A stretch of 64,000 nucleotides of DNA, from assembly GCA_052380005.1 (NCBI GenBank), contig JBQTCJ010000015.1. One strand, written 5' to 3'. A program made the position numbers and the translations under genes. Within the stretch, counting starts at the first letter, position 1, and each line of letters opens with the position of its first letter. Source of the stretch: Salinarimonas sp052380005 (GTDB lineage Bacteria > Pseudomonadota > Alphaproteobacteria > Rhizobiales > Beijerinckiaceae). Shown piece after piece: positions 8,906-20,059 of the stretch. The notes below the pieces were generated by a model, which did no database searches, was not told the origin of the DNA, and saw nothing but the letters and a program-made list of their open reading frames with translations.

Positions 8906-8938
8906 CGTCTCGTCTCGCCGCGATAGATGAGGACCCCC

Positions 8939-9873
<935 letters not shown>

Positions 9874-9877
<4 letters not shown>

Positions 9878-10794
9878 CCGCCGTTCTCGACAAGACCGCC
9901 GAGGGGGCGATCCCGCCGGGCGACGCGCCGACGCCGGCCCCCGCCGCGCCCGCCTCCGGCCTTTCCGGGACGCTGAAGCGCCAACCGCTCGCGGCGCTCG
10001 CCGCGCTCGTCCTCGCGCTCATCGCGCTCGGAGCCGTCTTCGCGCCGCTCGTCGGCACGACCGACCCGACCGCGCTCAATCCGGCGGCGCGCCTCCAGGG
10101 CGCCTCGGCGGCACATTGGCTCGGCACCGACCATCTCGGACGCGACATCTGGAGCCGGCTCGTCTACGGCGCGCGCGTCTCCGCCGTCGTCGGCCTGGCG
10201 GTGGCGGCGCTCGCGGTCGTGATCGGGCTCGTGATCGGTCTCTTCACCGGCTTCATCCGTTGGCTCGACCCGATCGTCATGCGCATCATGGACGGGCTGA
10301 TGGCGATCCCGGGCATCCTGCTCGCCATCGCGCTGGTCTCGGTGTCGGGCGCGAGCATCGTCACCGTCATCGCCGCGATCGTGGTGCCGGAAGTCCCGCG
10401 CGTGGTGCGCCTCGTGCGCTCGGTCGTGCTCTCCGTCCGCGAGGAGCCCTACGTCGAGGCGGCGGTGTCGGTCGGCACGCCGCTGCCGAAGCTGCTCTGG
10501 CGCCACGTGCTCCCCAATTGCGTGCCCCCGCTCATCGTGCAGGCGACCTACGTCGCGGCCTCCGCCATGCTGACCGAGGCGATCCTGTCGTTCCTGGGCG
10601 CCGGCACGCCGCCGATCGTGCCCTCCTGGGGCAACATGGTCGCGGAGGGTCGCCTCCTCTTCCAGATCGCGCCGATGAACCTGCTCTATCCCGGCATCGC
10701 GCTCGCGATCACCATCCTCGCGGTGAACATCCTGGGCGACGCTTTGCGCGACCGGCTCGACCCGAAGCTCGCCAAGCGCGTCGGCCAACGGTGA
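9874..10794 (+). CDS. Peptide-type ABC transporter permease (DppC-like)
   Basis: A 306-residue partner permease of the DppC/OppC type. The DppC N-terminal block GTDHLGRDIWSRL is followed by five to six membrane segments and the EAA-loop region VEAAVSVGTPLPKLLWRHV. The only start that avoids a long overlap is the TTG at 9874, fused to the previous stop as TTGA, which implies translational coupling. It forms the translocation channel with the preceding permease. Confidence 0.9.
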
Positions 10795-10804
10795 GGAGGA
10801 CCCG

Positions 10805-12457
10805 ATGACCACGCATCAGGGCATGCACGAGGGCTCGGGCCCGGTCCTCTCCATCCGCGACCTCGCGGTCGCGCTCCCCGCCGGCGCCGATCGGCGCTAC
10901 GCCGTCGAAGGCGTGAGCTTCGACGTCGGCCCCGGCGAGATCGTCTGCGTGGTGGGCGAATCCGGCTCCGGCAAGTCCGTCACCGCCTTCTCGGTCATGG
11001 GCCTCCTCGCCAAGGGCGAGCTCCACGCAGAGCGCGGCGAGATCCTGCTCGAGGGCGAGGACGTGCTGAAGGCGACGCCCGAGCGGCTGCGTGACCTGCG
11101 CGGCACCCGCATGGCGATGATCTTCCAGGAGCCCGCCACCGCGCTCAACCCGGTGATGACCATCGGCGACCAGATCGACGAGGTGCTCCAGATCCACACG
11201 TCCCTCTCCCCGGCCGAGCGGCGGGAGAAGGTGATCGCGATCATGGAGGCGATGCACCTGCCCGATCCGCAGGCGCTCTACGACCGCTACCCGCACCAGC
11301 TCTCCGGCGGCCAGCGCCAGCGCGTGATGATCGCCGCCGCGATGGTGCTCGATCCCGTCATCCTCATCGCCGACGAGCCGACGACCGCGCTCGACGTGAC
11401 GACCCAGGCGCAGATCCTCCAGCTGATCAAGGAGATGCAGGAGCGCCGCCGCACGGGCGTCTTGTTCATCACGCACGATTTCGGCGTCGTCGCCGAGATC
11501 GCCGACAAGGTCGTGGTGATGCGCCACGGCGAGATCGTGGAGCAGGGGCCGGCGGCCGAGATATTCGCGAACCCGAAGGTCGACTACACGCGCATGCTGA
11601 TCTCGTCCGTGCCGAGCCTCGAGCCGCCGACGCGCACGGCGGCCTCGGGCAGCATCGCGGTCGAGACGCGCAAGCTCGCGAAGGGCTACGGCGGCAAGAG
11701 CTGGTTCGGCCGCGCCACGCAGCCGGCTTTCCTCGCGGCGAAGGACGTCGACCTCGTCGTGCGCCGTGGCGAGACGCTGGGCGTCGTCGGCGAGAGCGGC
11801 TCCGGCAAGTCCACGGTCGCGCGCTGCATCGTGCGCCTCGTCGATCCGACGAGCGGGGCGATCGAGATCGCCGGCGTGGACATCGCCGGCCTCTCCACGC
11901 GCGCGCTCACGCCCTACCGCCGGCGCGTGCAGATGGTCTTCCAGGACCCCTACCGCTCGCTCAACCCCCGCCGCACGGTCGGCGCGTCGGTCATGGAGGG
12001 GCCTATGAACTTCGGACTGCCCCGCGATGAGGCGCTCGCCCGTGCGCGTCGGCTGATGAGCCTCGTCGGCCTCTCGCCGGACGCGCTCGACCGCTACCCG
12101 CACCAGTTCTCGGGCGGGCAGCGCCAGCGCATCGCCATCGCCCGCGCGCTCGCCATGGAGCCCGACGTGCTGATCGCCGACGAGGCGGTCTCGGCGCTCG
12201 ACGTCTCGGTGCAGAAGCAGGTGCTCGAATTGCTCGACCAGGTGAAGCGCGAGTTCGACCTCGCGCTCCTGTTCATCACCCACGACCTGCGCGTCGCCGC
12301 CCAGATCTGCGACCGCATCGCGGTGATGCGCCGGGGCGAGGTGGTGGAGGAAGGCCCGACGCGGGAGCTGTTCCTGAACCCGCGGCACGAATACACGCGC
12401 ACGCTGCTCGCCGCCGCGCCGGGGCGGCATCTGGGCCCGGCGGTCGCGGCGGAATAG
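10805..12457 (+). CDS. Fused ABC transporter ATP-binding protein (DppD-DppF type)
   Basis: A 550-residue protein with two complete ATPase domains, as in GsiA/YejF-type importers. First domain: Walker A GESGSGKSVT, signature LSGGQRQR, Walker B LIADEPTTALD. Second domain: GESGSGKSTV, FSGGQRQR and LIADEAVSALD, where alanine replaces the usual proline after the catalytic glutamate, a substitution common in the DppF half. It energises the importer of this operon. The start at 10805 has GAGGA upstream. The operon ends here, ten bases from the convergent aldehyde dehydrogenase. Confidence 0.93.
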   Translation: MTTHQGMHEGSGPVLSIRDLAVALPAGADRRYAVEGVSFDVGPGEIVCVVGESGSGKSVTAFSVMGLLAKGELHAERGEILLEGEDVLKATPERLRDLRGTRMAMIFQEPATALNPVMTIGDQIDEVLQIHTSLSPAERREKVIAIMEAMHLPDPQALYDRYPHQLSGGQRQRVMIAAAMVLDPVILIADEPTTALDVTTQAQILQLIKEMQERRRTGVLFITHDFGVVAEIADKVVVMRHGEIVEQGPAAEIFANPKVDYTRMLISSVPSLEPPTRTAASGSIAVETRKLAKGYGGKSWFGRATQPAFLAAKDVDLVVRRGETLGVVGESGSGKSTVARCIVRLVDPTSGAIEIAGVDIAGLSTRALTPYRRRVQMVFQDPYRSLNPRRTVGASVMEGPMNFGLPRDEALARARRLMSLVGLSPDALDRYPHQFSGGQRQRIAIARALAMEPDVLIADEAVSALDVSVQKQVLELLDQVKREFDLALLFITHDLRVAAQICDRIAVMRRGEVVEEGPTRELFLNPRHEYTRTLLAAAPGRHLGPAVAAE

Positions 12458-12467
12458 GCGCGCGCCC

Positions 12468-13979
12468 TCAGCCGGGCGTGCCGGGCGCGTACCCGAACGG
12501 GAACACCGGCTGCGCCGCCGTCTCGATCCACAGGCTCTTCGCCTGCGTGTATTCCGCCATCACCTCGGCTCCCGACGAGCGGCCGAAGCCGGAGCCGCGC
12601 ATGCCGCCGAAGGGAACCTGTACCGAAAGCGTCCGGTAGCCGTTGACCCAGGCCGAACCCGCCCGCAGGCGGCGGGCCACCCGCAGGGCCTTGGCGCCGT
12701 CCCGGGACCAGACGGCGCCGGCGAGGTCGAACTCGGTCGCGTTGGCGAGCGCGACCGCCTCCTCCTCGCCCTCGAAGGGGATCACGGCGAGGACCGGGCC
12801 GAAGATCTCCTCGCGCGCGATGGCCATCTCCGGCGCGACGTCGGCGAAGATCGTGGGGGCGACGAAGTAGCCGGGGCCCTCGCCGAGCGCCGCCGGTCGC
12901 CGTCCGCCCAGGACGAGGCGCGCGCCGGCGTCCCGCGCTGCGGCGATGGCGGCGAGCACGCTCGCGTGCTGGCGCGCGTTCTGCAGCGGCCCGATCTCGG
13001 TCGCGGGATCGAGCGGATCGCCGACGCGCAGCTTCGCGGCGCCCTCCGCGAGCCAGCTCAGCACCCGCTCGTAGACGGGCCGCTCGACCAGGAGCCGCGA
13101 GCCGGCGGTGCAGCTCTGCCCCGCGGCCGCGAAGATCGCACCCTGCGCGCAGGTGGCGGCGCCGGCGAGATCGGCGTCGGCGAAGACCACCATGGCCGAC
13201 TTGCCGCCGAGCTCCAGCAGCGACGGCCGCCCGGCGGCGGCGGCGAGCGCCGCGACCCTGCGCCCGCTCGATACCGAGCCGACGAAGACCGCCTTGCCGC
13301 AGCGCGGATCCGAGACGAGCGCGGCGCCCGCCGTGTGCCCGAAGCCGGCGACGACGCCGACCGCGCCCGCTGGCACACCCGCCTCGATCAGGAGGCGCCC
13401 CAGCATCAGCGAGGTGACGGGCGTCCATTCCGAGGGCTTGAGGATCGCGGCGTTGCCGGCGGCGAGCGCCGGCGCGAGCTGCCAGCCGGCGGTGAAGAGC
13501 GGGGCGTTCCAGGGCGTGATCTGCACGATCGTGCCGAGCGGCTCGGGCGTGACGAGGGTCAGGTGCCCCGAGGCGACGGGGACGACACGGCCCTCGATCT
13601 TGTCCGCGAAGCCCGCATAGTACCGGAACATCTCCGCCACGCGCCCGGCCTCCGCCCGCGCGTCGCGGATCGGCTTGCCGGCGACGAGCGCCTCGACCTC
13701 GGCGAGCGCGCCGGCGTCGCGCGCGACGAGGTCGGCTGCCCGCATCAGGATCTCGCCGCGCTTCGAGGCCGCGAGCGCGCGCCACGCGCCGCCGCCACGC
13801 TCCGCGACGGCGTGCGCGCGGTCCGCGACGTCCGCGCCGGCGTCCGCGTAGGTCGCGAGCGGCTCCTCGGTGGCGGGACACACGAGCCCGATCGGCGCGC
13901 CCGCGCCCGGCACGATCTCCCCGTCGATCAGGCTGCCGATCGGCCCGGCCCAGTGCTTCGCCAGGATGTCCGCGCGCAT
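12468..13979 (-). CDS. NAD(P)-dependent aldehyde dehydrogenase
   Basis: A 503-residue aldehyde dehydrogenase superfamily enzyme oxidising an aldehyde to the acid. The catalytic cysteine is in AAGQSCTAGSRL, the general base glutamate in LLELGGKSAM, the cofactor loop is FVGSVSSGRRV, and the PFGGMRGSGFGR and EYTQAKSLW blocks close the family pattern. The ATG at 13979 overlaps the upstream stop (TGATG), so it is coupled to the beta-hydroxyacid dehydrogenase. The pair suggests successive oxidation of a hydroxy acid or semialdehyde; the substrate is not identifiable. Confidence 0.92.
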   Translation of the reverse strand: MRADILAKHWAGPIGSLIDGEIVPGAGAPIGLVCPATEEPLATYADAGADVADRAHAVAERGGGAWRALAASKRGEILMRAADLVARDAGALAEVEALVAGKPIRDARAEAGRVAEMFRYYAGFADKIEGRVVPVASGHLTLVTPEPLGTIVQITPWNAPLFTAGWQLAPALAAGNAAILKPSEWTPVTSLMLGRLLIEAGVPAGAVGVVAGFGHTAGAALVSDPRCGKAVFVGSVSSGRRVAALAAAAGRPSLLELGGKSAMVVFADADLAGAATCAQGAIFAAAGQSCTAGSRLLVERPVYERVLSWLAEGAAKLRVGDPLDPATEIGPLQNARQHASVLAAIAAARDAGARLVLGGRRPAALGEGPGYFVAPTIFADVAPEMAIAREEIFGPVLAVIPFEGEEEAVALANATEFDLAGAVWSRDGAKALRVARRLRAGSAWVNGYRTLSVQVPFGGMRGSGFGRSSGAEVMAEYTQAKSLWIETAAQPVFPFGYAPGTPG

Positions 13980-14827
13980 CACGCCTCTCCCCGTCCGAGA
14001 TCGACCAGCCGGTTGAAGTCCGCCGCCGCGCCGGTGCGTGCCTCGCCGGCCGCGACCGTCTGGGCGACGGCCTGCGAGAGCGGCCCGAGCGCCCCGACCG
14101 CCTCGCCCAGCGCGCGGGCGAGGCGCACGTCCTTCGCCATCAGCCCCATGGTGAAGCCGCTGTCGTAGGTGCCGGAGAGCACCCAGGTCGGCAGGTTCGT
14201 CTCGATGGCCGCCGAGCGTCCCGAGCCGGCGGCGAGCACCGCGGCGAGCGCCCGAGGGTCGATCCCGGCCGCCTCGCCGAGCGCCAGCGCCTCTCCGGCG
14301 AGCAGGAGATGCGCCGAGCAGAGCAGGTTGTTGACGAGCTTCGCCACGTTCCCCGCGCCGGGCCCGCCGCAGCGCACGACCTGCCGCGTCAGCGGCGCGA
14401 GCAGCGCCTCGGCGCGCTCGAGATCCGCGTCCGTCCCGCCGAGCATGGCCAGGAGCCGCCCCTCGGCGGCGCCCTTCGCCCCGCCCGAGACCGGCGCGTC
14501 GACGAAGGCGACGCCCCGCTCCGCGGCGCGGGCCTGGAGCGCGCGCGTCGAGAGCGGGTCGGCGGTCGACGTGTCGACGACGAGGAGGCCCGGCGCGGCC
14601 GCCGCGAGCACGCCCTCCATCACGGCCTCGACGGCGGGGCTGTCGGGGAGCGACAGGAGGAGAGCGTCGGACCCCGCGACCAGCCCCGCGAGGTCCGCCG
14701 CCGGCGTCACCCCCGCCGCGCGCCGGTCCGGATCGCGGTCGAGCCCGGCGACCGCGTGCCCCGCGGCGGCGAGCCGCTCCGCCATCGGCCGCCCCATCGC
14801 ACCGAGCCCGATCGATCCGATCCGCAT
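13979..14827 (-). CDS. Beta-hydroxyacid dehydrogenase (3-hydroxyisobutyrate dehydrogenase family)
   Basis: A 282-residue NAD(P)-dependent dehydrogenase. The Rossmann loop GLGAMGRPMA opens at residue 7, the substrate loop DAPVSGGAKGA lies near the middle, and the catalytic lysine is in GNVAKLVNN. Length and motifs fit 3-hydroxyisobutyrate dehydrogenase or tartronate semialdehyde reductase; which one cannot be told. It is the first gene of a two-gene operon with the aldehyde dehydrogenase. The 120 bases to the next gene show nothing distinctive. Confidence 0.9.
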   Translation of the reverse strand: MRIGSIGLGAMGRPMAERLAAAGHAVAGLDRDPDRRAAGVTPAADLAGLVAGSDALLLSLPDSPAVEAVMEGVLAAAAPGLLVVDTSTADPLSTRALQARAAERGVAFVDAPVSGGAKGAAEGRLLAMLGGTDADLERAEALLAPLTRQVVRCGGPGAGNVAKLVNNLLCSAHLLLAGEALALGEAAGIDPRALAAVLAAGSGRSAAIETNLPTWVLSGTYDSGFTMGLMAKDVRLARALGEAVGALGPLSQAVAQTVAAGEARTGAAADFNRLVDLGRGEA

Positions 14828-14947
14828 GCCGTCCTCCCTCGCGCCGCGCCACGCGGGAGCGAGCGTAGCAGAGAGCGTGCCGCTGGCGGCGCGATCGCAT
14901 GCGCTGTCCGGATCGGGAGCGGTGCACGAGGGGAGGGAAAGACCCGC

Positions 14948-16498
14948 CTACCGATCCACCGGCAGCCCGCTCGGCACGCGCTCGGGGATGCCCAGCCGGC
15001 CGGCTATCGCGGCCTCGTCGGTGAGGCTGTCGAGGAAGGCGAGGAGGGCGGCGAGCTCGTCGTCGTCCAACGCCCGCCCGGGACGGGCCGCGGCGGCGGC
15101 GGCGGCGATCGCGGCGGTCTCCGTGAGGTCCTCCAGCGCGGCGAAGTCCGGCTTCGCCGGCCCGAACGCGGGGAGCGTGGCGTCGGGCGCGTAGGTCGCG
15201 AGACCGGCCGCCGGGTCGGCGTGGAAGCGCAGGAAGCCGGCGAGATCCGAATGCCCGCCCGCATGCCCCCACGGCCCGGTGCGCGCGACGTTGCGCAGGG
15301 AGGGCGTGCGGAAGGCGTAGGCGTCGGCGGGGTCGTTCGTCACGCGCATGCGGCCGACGTCGCGGGCATGGCTCTCGAAGCGCTCGGCCTTGCCGGGGCC
15401 GAGCTGCGGCGCGCCCATGGCGTGGAAGCCGTGGTCGGTCTGGAACGGCCCGGCATGGCAGGCGGCACAGCCGGCCTCGCCGTAGAACAGCGCCATGCCG
15501 GCCTGCGCCGGCGCGGGAAGCGTCGCCTCGCCGCGCAGGTGCGCGTCGAAGGGCGAGGCGTCCGAGCGCCATTCGATCTCGATGAAAGCGCCGATGGCGT
15601 TCGAGATATCGGTGAAGGCGATGGCGCGCCCCGCGGCGATCTTCGGATAGGCGGCTTCGAACAGGGTCCGGTATTCCGGGATCGCCGCGACCCGCTCGGA
15701 GATCAGGTCCCAGGCCCCGCCCTCGCCGGTGATCAGGCCCTGGCGCACCGCGCGCGAAATCTCGTTCTCGGAATAATGCCCGGCCATCTCGTCCGGGGAG
15801 AGCACGGGGAACATGGTCTGCGCCGACAGCAGCGTGTCGAACCCCGCCACCATCTCGTCCTCGAGCGGCGTGCGCAGGCCGGAGGGACGGGAGGGGTCCT
15901 CCTCGATGCGCCCGTCGTGGAACATGACGGTGAACTCTCGCGCGCCGAGGTTGAACAAGGCCGGGGCGTTTCTCGGGATGCGCTGCTCGGGCGGGTTCTC
16001 CGGGTCGACGGCCCGTTCCGGCCCGAGCCCGAGACCGCCTTCGCCCATGCCCAGCGAGAGCCCGTCCGAGGTCGCGAATTTCGGGTGATGGCAGGTGCCG
16101 CAGGAGATGTTGCGGTTGCCCGAGAGGATCGGGTCCCAGAAGAGCAGCCGGCCGAGCTCGGCCTCCCCGCGGTCGACGGGGCGGTAGTCGGCGTCGGTGG
16201 GGGCCGAGGGAAGCTCGATCGGGAGGTCGAGGGCGGCCGCCGGGGTGGCGAGGAGAAGGGCGAGGGCGGCGATGCTCCCTCCTTCCCTGTAGGGGAAGGT
16301 GGACCGACTCGAAGCGGCGGGACGGATGGGGCACGCCGCAGGCGTGTTCCGCGCAGCGGAAATCGGACGTTCCTGCGGCGTCGAGCCCTTCACCGCGTCG
16401 GCTTCGCCGAACGCGCCTTCGGCGCGCCCCATCCGTCTCGGCTTCGCCGAGCCACCTTTCCCTACGGGGAAGGAGAGCGCATCACGGCTTTCGTCCAT
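14948..16498 (-). CDS. Di-heme cytochrome c peroxidase / MauG-like protein with repeat-derived N-terminus
   Basis: A 516-residue periplasmic di-heme protein of the bacterial cytochrome c peroxidase/MauG family. Heme sites are CGTCH (133-137) and CAACH (344-348). The signal-peptide core (IAALALLLATPAAALD) sits at about residues 76-91 instead of near the start. The ATG at 16498 is well supported: GGAGG seven bases upstream and only 13 bases after the xylA stop. Between this Met and the hydrophobic core, residues 9-73 are encoded by a palindromic repeat element. The gene is last in the xylose operon, an unusual place. It may reduce peroxide or oxidise a partner; its substrate is unknown. Confidence 0.87.
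   Translation of the reverse strand: MDESRDALSFPVGKGGSAKPRRMGRAEGAFGEADAVKGSTPQERPISAARNTPAACPIRPAASSRSTFPYREGGSIAALALLLATPAAALDLPIELPSAPTDADYRPVDRGEAELGRLLFWDPILSGNRNISCGTCHHPKFATSDGLSLGMGEGGLGLGPERAVDPENPPEQRIPRNAPALFNLGAREFTVMFHDGRIEEDPSRPSGLRTPLEDEMVAGFDTLLSAQTMFPVLSPDEMAGHYSENEISRAVRQGLITGEGGAWDLISERVAAIPEYRTLFEAAYPKIAAGRAIAFTDISNAIGAFIEIEWRSDASPFDAHLRGEATLPAPAQAGMALFYGEAGCAACHAGPFQTDHGFHAMGAPQLGPGKAERFESHARDVGRMRVTNDPADAYAFRTPSLRNVARTGPWGHAGGHSDLAGFLRFHADPAAGLATYAPDATLPAFGPAKPDFAALEDLTETAAIAAAAAAARPGRALDDDELAALLAFLDSLTDEAAIAGRLGIPERVPSGLPVDR
16280..16476. repeat. Palindromic repeat element, family B, inside the di-heme peroxidase gene
   Basis: About 197 bases bounded by inverted ends: ccttccctgtaggggaagg (16281-16299) and ctttccctacggggaagg (16455-16472). 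Inside lie nested small palindromes (tcggcttcgccga, gcgccttcggcgcgc). It is read in frame, without stops, by the peroxidase gene and interrupts the expected signal peptide. Confidence 0.8.
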
Positions 16499-16511
16499 CC
16501 CCGTACCCTCC

Positions 16512-17813
16512 TCACACGAAGCGGTTCACCCAGTTCTCCAGCCGCTCCTGGCGGCCCGAGCGCGGCTGCGGGTCGAGGCCCTGCGCCTCCACCCGCGCGG
16601 CGATCGACGCGAGGTCGGAGGACAGCATCGCCTTCGCGTCGGGCGCGTCCCAGCCGGCGTAGCGCTCGGCGCGCAGGCGCTCGAGCCCGCCGTCCTCGAG
16701 CATCGCAGCGGCGGCGATCAGCCCCCGCGCGCAGACGTCCATGCCGCCGACATGGGCCGCGACGAGGTCGACGGGGTCGAGCGACTGGCGGCGCAGCTTG
16801 GCGTCGAAGTTCGTGCCGCCCGTGGTGAAGCCCCCGGCGCGCAGGATCTCGTAGTAGGCGAGCGCCACCTCGGATGCGTTGTTCGGGAACTGGTCCGTGT
16901 CCCAGCCCGACTGGTAGTCGTTCCGGTTCATGTCGATCGAGCCGAAGATGCCGAGGCTCGCCGCGACTGCGATCTCGTGCTCGAAGGAATGGCCGGCGAG
17001 GATGGCATGGCCCTGCTCGATGTTGACCTTCACCTCGTTCTCGAGCCCGAAGCGCTTCAGGAAGCCGTAGACGGTCGCGACGTCGTAGTCGTACTGGTGC
17101 TTCGTCGGCTCCTGGGGCTTGGGCTCGATCAGGATTGTACCGGGAAAGCCGATCTCGTGCTTGTAGTCGACGACCATCGACAGGAACCGCCCCGCCTGCT
17201 CGCTTTCGCGGCCGAGATCGGTGTTGAGCAGCGTCTCGTAGCCCTCGCGCCCGCCCCAGAGCACGTAGTTCTGCCCGCCGAGCCGGTGGGTCGCGTCCAT
17301 GCAAGACTTCACCGTCGCGGCGGCGTAGGCGAACACGTCCGGGTCGGGGTTGGTCGCCGCACCCGCCATGAAGCGGCGGTGCGAGAACAGGTTCGCCGTG
17401 CCCCAGAGGAGCTTCGTCTTGGAGCCCTCCATCTTGGCGGCGAAGTAGTCGACGATCTCCTCGAGGTTCCGCCGGCTCTCGGCGAAGGTGGCGCCCTCGG
17501 GGCGCACGTCCGCGTCGTGGAAGCAGAAGAAGGGGACGTTCAGGATCTCGAACAGGCGGAAGGCCACGTCGGCCTTGAGCTTCGCGGCCGCCATTCCATC
17601 GGAGAACCACGGCCGCTCGAAGGTCTGGCCGCCGAACGGGTCGCCGCCCGGCCAGGCGAAGGAGTGCCAGTAGGCCACCGCGAAGCGCAGGTGGTCCTCG
17701 AGCCGCTTGCCCATCACGACCCGATCCGGGTCGTACCAGCGGTAGGCGAGCTCGGCGTCGCTGTCGGGCCCGGCGTAGCGGATCTTGTCGATCCCGGCGA
17801 AGAAGTCGGTCAT
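16512..17813 (-). CDS. xylA: Xylose isomerase
   Basis: A 433-residue group II xylose isomerase converting D-xylose to D-xylulose in the cytosol. The catalytic histidine region FCFHDADVRPEG, the metal-binding EPKPQEPTKHQYDYD block, IEQGHAILAGHSFEHE and the WDTDQFP aspartates are all present, and length equals the family norm. The start at 17813 overlaps the xylB stop (TGATG). It is the fifth gene of the xylFHGBA operon, with the di-heme peroxidase 13 bases downstream. Confidence 0.97.
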   Translation of the reverse strand: MTDFFAGIDKIRYAGPDSDAELAYRWYDPDRVVMGKRLEDHLRFAVAYWHSFAWPGGDPFGGQTFERPWFSDGMAAAKLKADVAFRLFEILNVPFFCFHDADVRPEGATFAESRRNLEEIVDYFAAKMEGSKTKLLWGTANLFSHRRFMAGAATNPDPDVFAYAAATVKSCMDATHRLGGQNYVLWGGREGYETLLNTDLGRESEQAGRFLSMVVDYKHEIGFPGTILIEPKPQEPTKHQYDYDVATVYGFLKRFGLENEVKVNIEQGHAILAGHSFEHEIAVAASLGIFGSIDMNRNDYQSGWDTDQFPNNASEVALAYYEILRAGGFTTGGTNFDAKLRRQSLDPVDLVAAHVGGMDVCARGLIAAAAMLEDGGLERLRAERYAGWDAPDAKAMLSSDLASIAARVEAQGLDPQPRSGRQERLENWVNRFV

Positions 17814-19249
17814 CAGAAGCTCCCGATGGCTCGCGCGGCGGCGCGGTAGCGCGCATGCGCGTCGTCGTAGGCGGCGGTGAGATCGGCGTCCGGCGCGATG
17901 CGCCGGGCGATCGGCGGAGGGCCGGCGATCTCGGGTCCGGCCCCGGTCGCGGCCATCAGCGCGAGGCGGGCGGCGCCGAAGGCCGCGCCGAAATCGCCGG
18001 CGGCGGGGACGTCGACGGGCACGTCGAGCGCGGTGGCGATCGTCGCCAGCCAGGTCTCGGAGCGGCTGCCGCCGCCGAGCGCGATCAGGCGCTCGATGCG
18101 GGTGCCCGTCGCGGCCAGCGCGTCGCGGCAGTCCCTCAGTGCGAAGGTGACGCCGTCGAGGACGGCTCGGGTGCCGGCCTCGCCGTCGGTCTCGTGCTCG
18201 AGGCCGAGGAAGGCGCCGCGGATGCCGGCATCGTTGAGCGGCGTGCGCTCCCCGCCGAGATAGGGCAGGAACAACGTGCGCCCCGGCGCCTTCGGCGCGC
18301 CGAGCCCGGCGGTGAGGGTGGCGGCATCCGCGCCGACGAGGCGGGCGTACCAGTTGAGCGCATCCGTCGCCGCGAGGATGACGCCCATCTGGTGCCAGGC
18401 GTTCGGCAGCGCGTGGCAGAACGTGTGGACCGCGGTCTCGGGCGCCGGCGCGTAGCCTTCGGCGGCCGCGAAGAGCACGCCCGACGTGCCGAGCGAGACG
18501 AAGGCCTCGCCGGCCCGCACCACGCCCGCACCGACGCCCGACGCCGCATTGTCCCCGCCGCCGCCGGCCACGACGACGCCCTCGCCGAGCCCCCAGCGCG
18601 CGGCGAGCGCGGGACGAAGCCGTCCCGAGACCTCCGAGCCCTCGACGAGGCGGGGCATGTGGGCGCGCGACAGGCCCGTCGCCGCGAGGAGGTCGTCCGC
18701 CCAGTCGCGCGCGCCGGTGTCGAGCCAGCTCGTGCCGGCGGCGTCCGACATCTCGGCGACGTGCTCGCCGGTGAGCCAGAGGCGCAGGTAGTCCTTCGGC
18801 AGGAGCACCTTGGCGACCTTGTCGAACACGTCCGGCTCGTGCCGCGCGACCCAGGCGAGCTTGGGCGCCGTGAAGCCGGGAAAGACGATGTTGCCCGTCG
18901 TCGCCCGGAAGCGCGGGTCGGCGTCGAGGGCGGCGGCCTCCGCGTGCGAGCGCCCGTCGTTCCACAGGATGCAGGGGCGCAGCACCTCGTCGGCGGTGTC
19001 GAGCAGCGTCGCGCCGTGCATCTGGCCCGAAAGGCCGATGCCGCGCACGTCCGAGAGCCCCCGCGCGGCGAGCGCGTCCATCACGCTCTCGGCGGCGGCG
19101 AGCCAGTCGGTCGGGTTCTGCTCGGACCAGCCCTCGTGGGGGCGCGACACCGCGAGCGGCGCCGTCGCCTCGGCGAGGACGGCCTGATCCGCGCCGACGA
19201 GGACGCCCTTGAGCCCGGACGTGCCGAGATCGAGCCCGATGACCTGCAT
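17813..19249 (-). CDS. xylB: Xylulokinase
   Basis: A 478-residue FGGY-family carbohydrate kinase phosphorylating D-xylulose to xylulose 5-phosphate, which enters the pentose phosphate pathway. The N-terminal phosphate loop GLDLGTSGLKG, the middle SGQMHGATLLD block and the C-terminal GGGSRSETWL nucleotide site are in order. Its position next to xylA settles the substrate. Translation is coupled to xylA. Confidence 0.96.
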   Translation of the reverse strand: MQVIGLDLGTSGLKGVLVGADQAVLAEATAPLAVSRPHEGWSEQNPTDWLAAAESVMDALAARGLSDVRGIGLSGQMHGATLLDTADEVLRPCILWNDGRSHAEAAALDADPRFRATTGNIVFPGFTAPKLAWVARHEPDVFDKVAKVLLPKDYLRLWLTGEHVAEMSDAAGTSWLDTGARDWADDLLAATGLSRAHMPRLVEGSEVSGRLRPALAARWGLGEGVVVAGGGGDNAASGVGAGVVRAGEAFVSLGTSGVLFAAAEGYAPAPETAVHTFCHALPNAWHQMGVILAATDALNWYARLVGADAATLTAGLGAPKAPGRTLFLPYLGGERTPLNDAGIRGAFLGLEHETDGEAGTRAVLDGVTFALRDCRDALAATGTRIERLIALGGGSRSETWLATIATALDVPVDVPAAGDFGAAFGAARLALMAATGAGPEIAGPPPIARRIAPDADLTAAYDDAHARYRAAARAIGSF

Positions 19250-19294
19250 GGTTGCGCCGCCTCTCCGTGCCGCCGGTTCCCGTCGCGTCGCCGC

Positions 19295-20058
<764 letters not shown>

Positions 20059-20059
<1 letters not shown>

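Noticed and set aside
8890..8914. GGAAC-N16-CGTC before the DppB-like gene as an EcfG promoter
   Set aside because: The GGAAC belongs to the repeat end (present in both copies) and the -10 lacks the final T.
8407..8930. Several short open frames full of TPHTPSPSPRGRGE-like words on both strands
   Set aside because: They are translations of the palindromic repeat elements in all frames, not genes.
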